Part shown: positions 34,309 through 43,175 of the stretch, one piece after another
Position numbering within the stretch: the first letter of the stretch is position 1
How the letters are laid out: each line of letters starts with the position of its first letter
Origin: an uncultured Oscillospiraceae bacterium
Lineage (GTDB): Bacteria; Bacillota; Clostridia; Oscillospirales; Oscillospiraceae
Length of the DNA: 64,000 bases
Assembly (NCBI GenBank): GCA_910588495.1
Contig: CAJUPU010000007.1
Coordinates: 1 to 64,000 of the forward strand
Reading direction: 5' to 3'
Position numbers and translations under genes: made by a program
The notes under the pieces: generated by a model
What the model was told of the DNA's origin: nothing
Database searches by the model: none
The model's input: only the letters and a program-made list of their open reading frames with translations

Positions 34309-36858
34309 TCACTTCACAAATCGCCTGATCGTCTTTTTCAGCAGCTCCACGTCCAGCGGCTTGGCCACATGGGCGTTCATGCCCGCGTCCAGCGCCGCCT
34401 TCTCGTCCTCCGCGAAGGCGTTGGCCGTCATGGCGATGATGGGGATCTGCCCGGCGTCCTCCCGGTCCAGGGCCCGGATGGCCCGGGCGGCGTCGTGGCC
34501 GTTCATCACCGGCATCTGCACGTCCATCAGGATGGCGTGGAACCGGCCGGGAGGCGCGCTCTGGAACCGCTCCACCGCCAGGCGGCCGTTCTCCGCCACC
34601 TCGCAGGTGGCCCCCTCCAGCTCCAAAAGCTCCGCCAGGATCTCGGCGTTGATCTCGTTGTCCTCCGCCGCCAGAAAGTGCAGCCCCTCCAAAGCGCCGT
34701 CCGCCTCCGGCTCGGCCCCGGCGGCGGGGACATCCCGCGTCCACAGCTCCGCCACCTTCTCCCGGAAGGCGGCCACGAAAAACGGCTTGGCCAGCACCGC
34801 CGTGCCCTCCGCCCGCTCCAGCACTTGGGCGTCGTGCTCCGCCAGCATCACCACCGGCACGGCCTGGGAAAGCGCCCCCCGCAGGGCCTGGACCGCGGCG
34901 GCCCCGTCCGCCCCCGGCCCGTCCCAGTCTAGCAGGGCCAGCTGATAGACGGCCCCGCCCCGGATCTTGTCCAGGGACTCTTCCAGCCCGGCGGCGTCCA
35001 AATGGATCCCCGCGTCCGCCATCAGGGCGCGGATGTTCTCCCGGCTGTCCGGGTCCTCGTCCACCACCAGCACCCGGGAGATGCCCCGCTCCGCCCAGAA
35101 TTTCGGGTCGGCCCGGTCCTCCTGGATGCGCAGCTCCAGCTCCACCCGGAAGATGGAGCCCTGGTCCACCTGGCTGGACACGTCGATGGTGCCTCCCATG
35201 AGTTCCACGATGCTCTTGGTGATGGCCATGCCCAGCCCGGTGCCCTGCACCTTGTTGGTGGTGCTGTTCTCCGCCCGGGTGAAGGCGTCGAAGATGGTCT
35301 CCAGATACTCCGGCGTCATGCCGTAGCCGTTGTCCTCCACCTCGATGCGGATGTGCTCATACTGGCTGGAGCGCTGCTTCAGCCCCAGGATACGCAGCTG
35401 GATGCGGCCCCCCTCCGGGGTGTACTTCACGGCGTTGGACAGCAGGTTGAGCAGGATCTGGTCGATCCGGGTCTCGTCCCCCACCAGGTACTCGTGGCGG
35501 ATGCCGGACACCTCCACGTGGAATTCCTGCCCCTTGGCCCGGGCCATGGGCTGGATGATGGCCTCCACCGAGGAGACGATGTCGCTCAGGGCGAACTTGT
35601 CGAAGGTGAGCACCACCTTGCCGCTCTCGATCTTGGACACGTCCAGGATGTCGTTGATGAGGCTGAGCAGGTGCTGGCCGGAGGCGGCGATCTTCCTGGT
35701 GTACTCCCGCACTTTGGCCGGGTCTCCGGCGTCCCGGGCCAGCAGGGTGGTGAAGCCCAGCACCGCGTTCATGGGGGTGCGGATGTCGTGGGACATGTTG
35801 GACAGGAAGGTGGTCTTGGAGGTGCTGGCGATCTGGGCGGCCTGGAGGGCCTGGGCCAGCTGCTGGCTGTGGAGCCTGCGCTCCTCCTCCCGCTCCTTCC
35901 TCACCCGCTCCTGCTGCCGCCAGCTGAGGTAGTACAGCAGCACGCACAGGAAGAAGGCGGCCAGCATGGCGGCCACCACCATGACGATGTTCTGGTTGAC
36001 CGTCCGCCCCTCCTGCTGGATGGCCTCCACCGGCACATAGCCCACCAGGAAGATGGTCCCGCCGTTCACCGACCACATATAGTTGAGGGCGTTGACGCTC
36101 CGGATATCGTGGTAGAACAGGATATTCCGCCCGCTGGTCAGGCACTGGGCCACCTCCGAGCGGATGTCGGGGTCCTGGATCGCGTTGGCCCGGTAGAAGT
36201 CGTCCAGGTTCAGGTGGCCGGCGCTGCGCTGGCCCATCCCCTTGGGCTTCAGGACGAACCGCTCGCTCTGGGCGTCCATGATATACAGCGTGGCCTGCTT
36301 GTTATAGAACCCCTCCGAGGGCAGGGCGCGGTCGATGGTGTCGTAGACGTATTCGACGTAAAGGGTGCCCAGCTCCCGCCCGTCCCGCTCCACGGGGCAT
36401 TTCATGGTGTAGGCCCAGGTGCCCATATGGTTCACGTAGGACCGGGAGATGGGCATACCGGCCACCATGCCCCCGGCGGAGAAGTCCAGCCCCTCCGCCG
36501 TGAACGCCTCCCCGTTGTTGGAGATGCCTTGGGTCCTGCCCGCCGGGATCAGGGACAGCTTCACCATGGTCCGGCTGCTGGAGGCGGAGAGGATGAACTC
36601 CTCCAGATCCTCCGCCCGGGCCGCCTCCTGGGCGATCAGGGCCTGGAAGTCCGCCTCGCTGTTCAAAATGGCCTCGATGGTGCACTGGATCAGGTCCAGG
36701 CTCTCGCTCAGGTTCTGGATGGCCGCGGCGGACATCTCCCGGGACGTTCTCCGGGCCACCATGTATATCACCGTGCCGAAAACGCAAAAGACCAGCAAAA
36801 TAGAGAGGAGCAGAGGGCCCCCTCTCCGTTGTTCCCTTTTGTCCGGTTTCTCTTTCAT
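34309..36858 (-). CDS. Hybrid sensor histidine kinase with two receiver domains
   Basis: An 849-residue membrane sensor. TM1 is at about 14-36, an extracytoplasmic sensor (dCache-like) at about 37-288, TM2 at about 289-312, then a coiled coil and a HisKA domain with SNMSHDIRTPMNAVLGF (phospho-acceptor His near 357). The HATPase domain has NLLSNAVKYTPEGG and DNGYGMTPE, GTGLGMAITK. The first receiver (VLVVDEDPDSRENI, LLDWDG, LAKPF) has lost part of the acidic pocket; the second (AAEDNEINAEI, ILMDVQMPVMNG, MTANAF, KPLD) is complete. The ATG at 36858 was chosen because GGAGAG lies 7 nt upstream; two in-frame ATGs precede it. Co-operonic with the solute-binding lipoprotein. Confidence 0.92.
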   Translation of the reverse strand: MKEKPDKREQRRGGPLLLSILLVFCVFGTVIYMVARRTSREMSAAAIQNLSESLDLIQCTIEAILNSEADFQALIAQEAARAEDLEEFILSASSSRTMVKLSLIPAGRTQGISNNGEAFTAEGLDFSAGGMVAGMPISRSYVNHMGTWAYTMKCPVERDGRELGTLYVEYVYDTIDRALPSEGFYNKQATLYIMDAQSERFVLKPKGMGQRSAGHLNLDDFYRANAIQDPDIRSEVAQCLTSGRNILFYHDIRSVNALNYMWSVNGGTIFLVGYVPVEAIQQEGRTVNQNIVMVVAAMLAAFFLCVLLYYLSWRQQERVRKEREEERRLHSQQLAQALQAAQIASTSKTTFLSNMSHDIRTPMNAVLGFTTLLARDAGDPAKVREYTRKIAASGQHLLSLINDILDVSKIESGKVVLTFDKFALSDIVSSVEAIIQPMARAKGQEFHVEVSGIRHEYLVGDETRIDQILLNLLSNAVKYTPEGGRIQLRILGLKQRSSQYEHIRIEVEDNGYGMTPEYLETIFDAFTRAENSTTNKVQGTGLGMAITKSIVELMGGTIDVSSQVDQGSIFRVELELRIQEDRADPKFWAERGISRVLVVDEDPDSRENIRALMADAGIHLDAAGLEESLDKIRGGAVYQLALLDWDGPGADGAAAVQALRGALSQAVPVVMLAEHDAQVLERAEGTAVLAKPFFVAAFREKVAELWTRDVPAAGAEPEADGALEGLHFLAAEDNEINAEILAELLELEGATCEVAENGRLAVERFQSAPPGRFHAILMDVQMPVMNGHDAARAIRALDREDAGQIPIIAMTANAFAEDEKAALDAGMNAHVAKPLDVELLKKTIRRFVK

Positions 36859-36955
36859 TTTCACGCTCTCCATTCCGCCCCCATGGGGCACCCTGGGCCG
36901 TCTGCGGAAGGGGGCCCGAGGCGCTGCGCGCGGCCTGGGCCTGCCCGACTGTATG

Positions 36956-36985
36956 ATTATACCATTCCCCTTCTTTTAGTGTCAA
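36956..36985 (-). promoter_or_regulatory. Sigma-A promoter of the hybrid kinase operon
   Basis: Minus strand: TTGACA (36985-36980), 18-nt spacer, TATAAT (36961-36956). Confidence 0.75.
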
Positions 36986-37199
36986 TAGCGCGGCGCGGGC
37001 CTCCGGCGGCCTGTCCGGCCCATTCCGGCAGGCCCTGCATTGGACATTTTCCCCATGATATGCCGGGATAGCGGGGAATGCCACCCGCGGGGCGGATCTT
37101 GGGGGAAGGGACCGGCGGAGGCGGGCGGAGCGTCCGCCGCGAAAAATATTGCCCGCGCCCCTTTGCGCGCCGCCCCCGGCGGGCGGGGACGGCGGGCGG
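36986..37199. other. Gene-free stretch between the kinase promoter and vsr
   Basis: Very GC-rich with many GGCGGGC-type runs. I see no gene, and no stem-loop with a T-run that would clearly end vsr. Confidence 0.5.
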
Positions 37200-37676
37200 T
37201 CATTGGTCCGGGCCGCCGGAGAGCCGGCCGCAGCGCTCCTCGTGCCGCTGGAGCATCCCCTCAAAGACCGCCGCCTCCACGGTCTGGACGCACTTGTCCA
37301 GATCCCGCTTGACCTCCCGCTCCCAAAAGCGCAGGACGGTCCAGTTCATGGCGGCCAGGCGCTGTCCGTCCCGGATGTCCCGGGCCATGTTCTCCTGGAT
37401 CTTCTCCCGCCAGTAGTCCGGGTTGGACTTCACCTTCTTTTTGTAGAGCCAGTTGTAGCCGTGCCAAAACTCCCCGTCCACGAAGATGGCGATCTTGTGC
37501 TTGGTCAGGGCGATGTCCGGCGAGCCGGGCAGCGCTTTGTGGTTGAGCCGGTAGCGGTAGCCCCTGCGCCACAGCGCCTTGGCCAGCATGGTCTCCGCCT
37601 CCCCCCGCTTGAGGCGCACCCGCCCCATCCGCCTGGACACCGCCGGGGTGGTGTCGTACTGCTTGGGGTGCTTCAT
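37200..37676 (-). CDS. vsr: Very short patch repair endonuclease
   Basis: A 158-residue Vsr nuclease that nicks 5' of the T in T:G mismatches formed when 5-methylcytosine deaminates. Family blocks are all present: YDTTPAVSRRMGRVRLKRGEAE (zinc/N-terminal region), LPGSPDIALTKHKIAIFVDG with the catalytic Asp in SPD, EFWHGYNW, and YWREKIQENMARDIRDGQRL. It follows the restriction nuclease gene by 6 nt and goes with the m5C methylase encoded 0.8 kb away on the other strand. Confidence 0.95.
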   Translation of the reverse strand: MKHPKQYDTTPAVSRRMGRVRLKRGEAETMLAKALWRRGYRYRLNHKALPGSPDIALTKHKIAIFVDGEFWHGYNWLYKKKVKSNPDYWREKIQENMARDIRDGQRLAAMNWTVLRFWEREVKRDLDKCVQTVEAAVFEGMLQRHEERCGRLSGGPDQ

Positions 37677-37682
37677 GGCGGG

Positions 37683-38297
37683 TCAGGGGGCGTGGCGGAC
37701 CACCCGCTTGGTGTCCCTGTCGATGTGGAAGCCCTCGGGCGGCTCCAGCCCCACGATCAGGATCGGGGTGGGCAGCATGGCTTGCAGCGGCAGCAGATAG
37801 CGCAGGAACTTTTCATAGGACCCCACCGCGCTGTCGAAGTTCCCCGCCGCTTTCATGGCCTCCGTGGCGCAGATCAGCACCCCCGCCGAGGTCTGCACCT
37901 CCTTGGCCACATGGTTGAGTTCGCAGGCCAGCACGGGCTTGATCAGGTTCCAGGCGATGGCCTCGCCGTGGTTGAAGGCCACCTCCACCGAGATCTGGTC
38001 CTTGGCGAAGTCCAGCCGCCAGCGGTTTTTGTCCCGGCCGTCCTTATAGGCCGGGTCGCTGAAGATGGCGCTCTCCGCCTGCCAGCCCCGGGCCACCAGC
38101 CCCTCCTTGATGAGGCGGTTGATCGTCTCGGACAGGCTCTTTTTGTTCTCCCGCCGGTTCTCCTCGTAGCATTGGATCAGCTGCTCGTCGCCGATCCCCT
38201 CCAGCACGTCCACGATCTCCCGGTACAAAAGGGCGTACCGGGGGTCTGTGTCGAACAGGTTTTGGGCGTGGCGGTGGTCGTGGGTGATAAAGCGCAT
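37683..38297 (-). CDS. BglII/BstYI-like type II restriction endonuclease
   Basis: A 204-residue protein resembling the BglII/BstYI family. The putative catalytic centre is Asp96 and Glu105 in RLDFAKDQISVEVAFNH, the D-x8-E-V spacing of BglII, but the third position (Gln in BglII) is Ala107. The following helix (NLIKPVLACELNHVAKEVQT) and the segment GVLICATEAMKAAGNFDSAV...YEKFL also fit. It is divergent from the methylase and upstream of vsr, so it is most likely the cognate nuclease. The recognition site cannot be read from the sequence. Start: ATG at 38297; a TTG 45 nt upstream is less likely. Confidence 0.78.
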   Translation of the reverse strand: MRFITHDHRHAQNLFDTDPRYALLYREIVDVLEGIGDEQLIQCYEENRRENKKSLSETINRLIKEGLVARGWQAESAIFSDPAYKDGRDKNRWRLDFAKDQISVEVAFNHGEAIAWNLIKPVLACELNHVAKEVQTSAGVLICATEAMKAAGNFDSAVGSYEKFLRYLLPLQAMLPTPILIVGLEPPEGFHIDRDTKRVVRHAP

Positions 38298-38362
38298 CCT
38301 GCCGTCATCCTTTCTCTGTTTTGTGTCTTGGCCCTTGGCCAAAAAATTTTTCCCGTTCCCTC

Positions 38363-38391
38363 TTGATCTTTTTGGCGAAGTGTGTTATACT
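38363..38391 (+). promoter_or_regulatory. Sigma-A promoter of the methylase gene
   Basis: TTGATC (38363-38368), 17-nt spacer, TATACT (38386-38391), in the 132-nt divergent region between nuclease and methylase. Confidence 0.65.
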
Positions 38392-38429
38392 TTGGTTCCG
38401 ATTATAACAGAAAGCGGAGGGATGGGGAA

Positions 38430-39659
38430 GTGGCCGGTGGAAAAAATATCCGCGTGGTGGAGCTTTTCGCCGGTGTGGGCGGATTTCGGGTGGGGCTGGA
38501 GGCCGCCTCGCCCCGCTTCGAGACCGTCTGGGCCAACCAGTGGGAGCCCGGCCAGTCGGGCCAGTGGGCCTATAAGTGCTACGCCGCCAATTTCGGCAGG
38601 GACGGCGGGCAGGCCAACTGCTCCAACCAGGACATTGCCTCCGCCGTCGGCCAGGTGCCGCCCCACGACCTGCTGGTGGGGGGCTTCCCCTGCCAGGACT
38701 ACTCGGTGGCCAGCACCGGGGCCCGGGGCATCGAGGGGAAAAAGGGGGTGCTCTGGTGGTCCATCGACCAGATCGTCCGGCTGCGCCGTCCCAAGTTCAT
38801 CCTGCTGGAGAATGTGGACCGGCTGCTGAAGTCCCCCGCCGGCCAGCGGGGCCGGGACTTTGGGATCATCCTGCGCTGTTTGTGGGACAAGGGCTATGTG
38901 GTGGAGTGGCGGGTGATCAACGCCGCCGACTACGGCCTGGCCCAGCGCCGCCGCCGCACCTTCATTTTCGCCGCCCGGGAGCACACCCGGTTCCATAACC
39001 GCCTCACCCGGCTGGACCTGGAGAAGAACGGGGGGCGTTGGCTGCGCACCGGCGGCTTTTTCGCCCCGGCCTTCCCCGTAGAGGCGTCCTTCGCCTCCCC
39101 GGCCAGGACGGTGGATCTGGAGGAGTACGCCGACCTGCTGGACATGACCCAGCGGTTCTCCGCCCCCTTCTGCGGCGCGGGAGCGATGGTGGGCGGCAAG
39201 ATCTACACCCGGGAGGTGGTCCCCCAGCGCGCCGAGGCCCAGCCCCTCTCGGCGCTGGTGGAGCGGGGCGGCGTGGATCGGCGCTATTTCATCCCCGAGG
39301 ACGAGCTGGACAAGTGGACCTACATGAAGGGCCCCAAAAAGATCCCCCGGGTGGCCAAAAAAACGGGCCATGCATACATTTTTTCCGAGGGCGGCATCGC
39401 CTTCCCCGACCCGCTGGACCGCCCGGCCCGCACCATGCTCACCAGCGAGGGGAGCGCCAACCGCAGCACCCACGTCATCGCCGACCCGGAGACAGGGCGG
39501 CTGCGCATCCTGACCCCGGTGGAGGCCGAGCGCATCAACGGCTTCCCCGACGGCTGGACCGACACCGGAATGCCGGAGCGTCAGCGCTACTTCATCATGG
39601 GCAACGCCCTGGTGGTCCCCCTCATCACCCGGATGGGGGAGCGCATCCTGCAGGTCTGA
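38430..39659 (+). CDS. dcm: DNA (cytosine-5)-methyltransferase
   Basis: A 409-residue C5-cytosine methylase. Motifs in order: I ELFAGVGGFRVGL (11-23), IV GGFPCQDYS with catalytic Cys88, VI ENVDRL (127-132), VIII QRRRR (172-176), IX near RPARTMLTSEG, and X GNALVVPL close to the end. The target-recognition region is about 180-330. The open frame begins at 38382, but the GTG at 38430 has GGAGG nine nt upstream and gives a normal N-terminus (MAGGKNIRVVELF). It protects host DNA from the divergent nuclease; the presence of vsr agrees with m5C chemistry. Confidence 0.95.
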   Translation: MAGGKNIRVVELFAGVGGFRVGLEAASPRFETVWANQWEPGQSGQWAYKCYAANFGRDGGQANCSNQDIASAVGQVPPHDLLVGGFPCQDYSVASTGARGIEGKKGVLWWSIDQIVRLRRPKFILLENVDRLLKSPAGQRGRDFGIILRCLWDKGYVVEWRVINAADYGLAQRRRRTFIFAAREHTRFHNRLTRLDLEKNGGRWLRTGGFFAPAFPVEASFASPARTVDLEEYADLLDMTQRFSAPFCGAGAMVGGKIYTREVVPQRAEAQPLSALVERGGVDRRYFIPEDELDKWTYMKGPKKIPRVAKKTGHAYIFSEGGIAFPDPLDRPARTMLTSEGSANRSTHVIADPETGRLRILTPVEAERINGFPDGWTDTGMPERQRYFIMGNALVVPLITRMGERILQV

Positions 39660-39783
39660 CCCATACGGGGCCGCGCCGTGTGGATCCTCCATCCCGGTCC
39701 CGGCAGGCTCGTCCAGCGGCGGCCGCCGTCCCGGGGCGGGTCTTTGCTCTGTAGGAGAGGAACAACGCCGTTTGACACAGGAA

Positions 39784-39830
39784 TGACAGGGACAGGGCAG
39801 ACCGTGACGGTCTGCCCTGTCCCTGTCTTT
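39784..39830 (+). terminator. Strong terminator after the methylase gene
   Basis: A 19-bp perfect stem (GACAGGGACAGGGCAGACC with its complement), 5-nt loop and TTTT. Confidence 0.88.
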
Positions 39831-39836
39831 TCCCGA

Positions 39837-39865
39837 GGCCCCGCCCATGGCGGGGCTCGTTCTTT
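39837..39865. terminator. Second stem-loop
   Basis: GCCCCGCC-CAT-GGCGGGGC followed by TCGTTCTTTT on the plus strand. A back-up terminator for the methylase transcript, 15 nt before the 3' end of the convergent peptidase gene. Confidence 0.65.
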
Positions 39866-39879
39866 TCACGCAAGCGGGG

Positions 39880-40656
39880 TCACTCGATTGCCACCGCCCG
39901 GCCGCCCATGGCGGAAAAGCTGTCCCAAAACAGGCTCTTGTCCATCTGGACGAAGCCGCTGATGGGGTCGCAGATCCGGTACTGCCCATCGGCCACCCCC
40001 GCCAGCACCACACAGTGCAGGTTGCGGTAGGGCCGGTACGCCCGCCCGTCCTCCAGCGTCCAGGAGGAGCCGCTGTACTGGGGCGCGGCGTAGCCCAGAG
40101 TCACCCACACCACCAGCGGGGTCCCCGCCTGGGCGTACCGGTCCAGCTCCACCCGGCTCAGCCCGGTCAGGTCCCTGGCCCGCAGGGAGCTCCCGCAGTG
40201 GTCCAGCCAGCCGTTGGCCGCCTGGACGATGGGCCCCTCAAAGCAGTACCAGCCCCCGGCGGGGTCGGCGGCGTCCCCCGCGTACCACTTCTCCGGGTCG
40301 GGGCCGTAGCGCACGCCGTCCATCTGGGAAAAATCCGCCTTGGGCAGATAGTCCCGGTACAGCTCCAGCTTGTCCGCCGGACAGCCCGCCGCCCCCAGCG
40401 CCATGGCCAGGCTGGTGACCTCGCAGCCGTTGGGCAGCTCCGGGTTCTGGGCGATCCACTCCACCGGGCGGCCGCCCTCCGGCGGGACGCCCAGGGCCGG
40501 AACGGTCCGCGCCAGCGCCGCGATCAGCACCGCCGCCGCGGCCGCCAGGATCTGCAGGCGGTAGCGCCGCCGCAGGGCCTGCCGCCGGGCGCTCTTCCGG
40601 GGCCTGGGCGCCGCCTGCGCGGGCAGGACCGCCATGGTCATGGTAGTGTTTTTCAT
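39880..40656 (-). CDS. C39-like cysteine peptidase, membrane-anchored
   Basis: A 258-residue protein with a basic N-terminus, one membrane helix (about 35-52) and an extracytoplasmic papain-like domain of the peptidase_C39_2 type. Catalytic residues: Cys78 in LPNGCEVTSLAMAL, His in YRNLHCVVLAGV and Asp in YRICDPISGFVQMD. Such proteins are common in Firmicutes, with unknown substrates. Just upstream lies a three-hexamer site also found in front of the adjacent two-component operon, so it is probably controlled by that system. Confidence 0.82.
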   Translation of the reverse strand: MKNTTMTMAVLPAQAAPRPRKSARRQALRRRYRLQILAAAAAVLIAALARTVPALGVPPEGGRPVEWIAQNPELPNGCEVTSLAMALGAAGCPADKLELYRDYLPKADFSQMDGVRYGPDPEKWYAGDAADPAGGWYCFEGPIVQAANGWLDHCGSSLRARDLTGLSRVELDRYAQAGTPLVVWVTLGYAAPQYSGSSWTLEDGRAYRPYRNLHCVVLAGVADGQYRICDPISGFVQMDKSLFWDSFSAMGGRAVAIE

Positions 40657-40721
40657 AAAAAGTCCCCCTTTTCACGTTCTCCGGGCCGTTGTACCCATTG
40701 TCCGTCAAAGGGGGGCTCAAA

Positions 40722-40754
40722 GTCACCAAGAAGCTGTATCGAACTTGTAAAGAT
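40722..40754 (-). promoter_or_regulatory. Three-hexamer direct-repeat site upstream of the C39 gene
   Basis: On the minus strand TTTACA, GATACA and TTGGTG are spaced exactly 11 bp apart, as in sites bound by OmpR-type response regulators. It matches the site at 43921-43953 at 27 of 33 positions. It begins at the stop codon of the upstream gene and ends 65 nt before the peptidase start. Confidence 0.6.
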
Positions 40755-41722
40755 CATTCGGCGATGCCCAGCCCGCCGTACCGCTCCAGCCGGATGTCGT
40801 AGTAGACGCCCATCGTGATGCCGATGTCGTTAGTGAACAGGACCACGATCTGGTCCTGGGCCGCAACGAGCTGGAGATCGCCGCTTCCGCCGTCCGCCCG
40901 GGCCAGCAGCTCTTTTGCCGGGGGCGGCTGGAAGGGGATCGCCCCGTCAAATGACTCCACCACCTGGCCCTCGGCGGCCTCCGCCAGGGGGGACTCCTGG
41001 TAATAGCTGTAGCTGATGCGGTCAAACGCTTGGACGAGCACGAATTCCATCCGCTGGTGTAGGGCGCCCTGGTTCAGCGCCAGGAAGCGTTTGTCGAACT
41101 CCTGCAAAAAGGCGGCCATATCGTTGGTGAAGTCCCGGTCCGGCCGGAGGAGATTCCACAGCATCCCCGCCAGATCCTCCTCCACCTTGTCCAGCGCCGC
41201 CTGCCGCTGCTCCTCGGAGGGCTCCGCCCCCTCCCGGGGCGTCATGAGCCAGCTGATGGACTGGGGGCCGGAAAAACTCAGGGCGTAGTGGAGAGATACG
41301 GGAGTTCCGTCCTCCAGGGCGGCGGGGAAGTCCTTCAAAAACACCATGTCGGCGGTCTTGATCTCGCTCTGGTTCCACGTCATGCTCCGCAGCAGCAGAT
41401 CGAGGTCGAATTCCGCCCCCAGCGCGTCCGTGGCGGCCACGCAGGACATCGTCGCATCCTGCACGGAATGGACGATATCGTAGGAGACATTTTTCACCAC
41501 CTCCTCCCCCATGGGGACCAGGGTCTGCATATCGTACATGGACCAGGGGTAGAACAGGGCCTGCTCCGCCGTCCGGCCCAGCACGGAGGGGACGCTCACC
41601 ACCCCGGCGCTCACCACCTCCCCGGTCCGGGGGGCGGCCACCGTCCGGGCGGCGAGTCCGGCCGCCAGCGCCCCCGCCAGCAGGATCGCCAGGGCGGACA
41701 GGATGAATCTAAGATCTCGCAT
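40754..41722 (-). CDS. Exported protein of unknown function linked to a two-component system
   Basis: Not recognised. 322 residues with an N-terminal membrane anchor (about 6-27) and an extracytoplasmic remainder. Blocks such as EQALFYPWSMYDMQTLVPMG, DLLLRSMTWNQSEI and FTNDIGITMGVYYDIRLERYG suggest a mixed alpha/beta fold. Its start overlaps the kinase gene by 14 nt, so it is translated as part of the regulator-kinase operon. This position (third, membrane-anchored, after regulator and kinase) recalls the YycH/YycI proteins that modulate the WalK kinase. I see no clear sequence match, so that is only an analogy. Confidence 0.65.
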   Translation of the reverse strand: MRDLRFILSALAILLAGALAAGLAARTVAAPRTGEVVSAGVVSVPSVLGRTAEQALFYPWSMYDMQTLVPMGEEVVKNVSYDIVHSVQDATMSCVAATDALGAEFDLDLLLRSMTWNQSEIKTADMVFLKDFPAALEDGTPVSLHYALSFSGPQSISWLMTPREGAEPSEEQRQAALDKVEEDLAGMLWNLLRPDRDFTNDMAAFLQEFDKRFLALNQGALHQRMEFVLVQAFDRISYSYYQESPLAEAAEGQVVESFDGAIPFQPPPAKELLARADGGSGDLQLVAAQDQIVVLFTNDIGITMGVYYDIRLERYGGLGIAE

Positions 41723-43175
41723 GGCTCTCCTCCTCCTGTTTGCTCAGTGGGAAGCGCAGGGTGACCAGGGTGCCCTCCCCCAGCCGGCTGTCCAGCTCCA
41801 TGGTCCCGCCGTGGACGGACACGATCTCCCGGCACAGGGCCAGCCCCAGTCCCGCGCCCCCGGCCTTGCGGCTGCGGCTCTTGTCCACCATGTAGAAGGG
41901 CTGGCACACCTTGTCCAGCTCCTCCCTCGGGATGCCCCGGCCCTGGTCCTGGATGAGGATCTCCGCCCCGCCCTCCCGCTCCCGGGCGGTGAGGGCCATG
42001 GCCCCGCCCCGGCAGCTGGCCTTCCGGCCGTTGTCCAGCAGGTTGTAGAGCAGGGACTTGAACAGCTCCCGGTCCATGTCCAGGGTCAGCCCGGCGCAGT
42101 GGTAGGTGAGGGTGAGCTCGCTCTGGGCCATGACGGGGCGCAAGGCCAGCTCCACCTCCGCCACCACGTCCCGGAGGGAGGCGGGGGCCAGCTCCAGCTG
42201 GGCGCTGCCCAGGGTGATCAGCTCCAGCAGCTTGCCCGACAGGGCGCGCAGCCGCTTGGCCTCCTGGGAGATCACCTGGGCGTACTCCACCCGCTGCTCC
42301 CCGGGCACCTCGGCGGGGAGGTAGAGCAGGTCGGCGAAGCCCAGAATGCTGGTCAGCGGCGTTTTCATCTCGTGGGCCAGGTTGCCGATGAACACCCGGC
42401 GGTCCTCCGCCACCCGCTCCAGCTGCTCCACCCGCTGCTGAACGGCGGCGGCCATGGCGTTCATGTCCTGGGCCAGCCCGGCCAGCTCGTCATGGCCCCG
42501 CACCGCCAGCCGCTCATCGTACCGCCCTCCGGCCACCCGCCGGGCGCTCTCGTCCAAGGCCGCCAGCGGCCGCAGCAGCAGCCACACCAGGGCCAGCAGC
42601 GCCGCCGCCCCGGCCAGGCTCAGCCCCAGGCACAGCCCCACCGTGCCGGACGCCTCCCGGTCCAGCCGGGCCTGAAGGCCGCTGACATCGTAGGCGGCGC
42701 ACAGGCGGTAGGGCCGGGACTCCAGCGCCACCGGCATGGCGCACAGCAGAAACCACTCCCCCTCCTGCCCGCCGGGGCACAGCTGGTAGACGGTGGCGCC
42801 GGGCTCCCCCTCCAGCGGGACGGGGAGCCGCCCCAGCAAGTCCTCCACCAGTCGGGACCAGAAGGGGAAGCGCCCCTCTTCATCCAGCAGCGCCAGCCCG
42901 GCCAGATAGCTGTCCGTCCCCTGCTGGCCCAGGGTCTGCCGGGCGGCCTGCTCCGCCTCCCCGGCGCTGAGCTGGATGGCCCCCTGCTGGAGGCGGTGGC
43001 TCACCACCCCCGCCCGGAGCATCCCGGCCAGGTATTGCAGCTGGGTCACCGCCCGCTGGCCCTCCCGCTCCCACAGGGCGTCCCGGCTGGCGCGCAGCAG
43101 CAAGATGGAGGCCAGGGCGGTGGACAGCACCAGCAGGGCCAGGGTGGGCAGGACGATCTTCTGCCACAGCCTCAT
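41709..43175 (-). CDS. Sensor histidine kinase
   Basis: A 488-residue kinase with TM1 (about 8-28), an extracytoplasmic sensor (about 29-178), TM2 (about 179-202), a HAMP domain (about 203-258), HisKA with phospho-acceptor His268 in NLAHEMKTPLTSILGF, and HATPase (LLYNLLDNGRKA, DQGRGIPREELD, GGAGLGLALCREI). The signal is unknown; the sensor resembles those of cell-envelope-stress kinases. It overlaps the regulator gene by 4 nt and the membrane-protein gene by 14 nt. Confidence 0.93.
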   Translation of the reverse strand: MRLWQKIVLPTLALLVLSTALASILLLRASRDALWEREGQRAVTQLQYLAGMLRAGVVSHRLQQGAIQLSAGEAEQAARQTLGQQGTDSYLAGLALLDEEGRFPFWSRLVEDLLGRLPVPLEGEPGATVYQLCPGGQEGEWFLLCAMPVALESRPYRLCAAYDVSGLQARLDREASGTVGLCLGLSLAGAAALLALVWLLLRPLAALDESARRVAGGRYDERLAVRGHDELAGLAQDMNAMAAAVQQRVEQLERVAEDRRVFIGNLAHEMKTPLTSILGFADLLYLPAEVPGEQRVEYAQVISQEAKRLRALSGKLLELITLGSAQLELAPASLRDVVAEVELALRPVMAQSELTLTYHCAGLTLDMDRELFKSLLYNLLDNGRKASCRGGAMALTAREREGGAEILIQDQGRGIPREELDKVCQPFYMVDKSRSRKAGGAGLGLALCREIVSVHGGTMELDSRLGEGTLVTLRFPLSKQEEESHARS

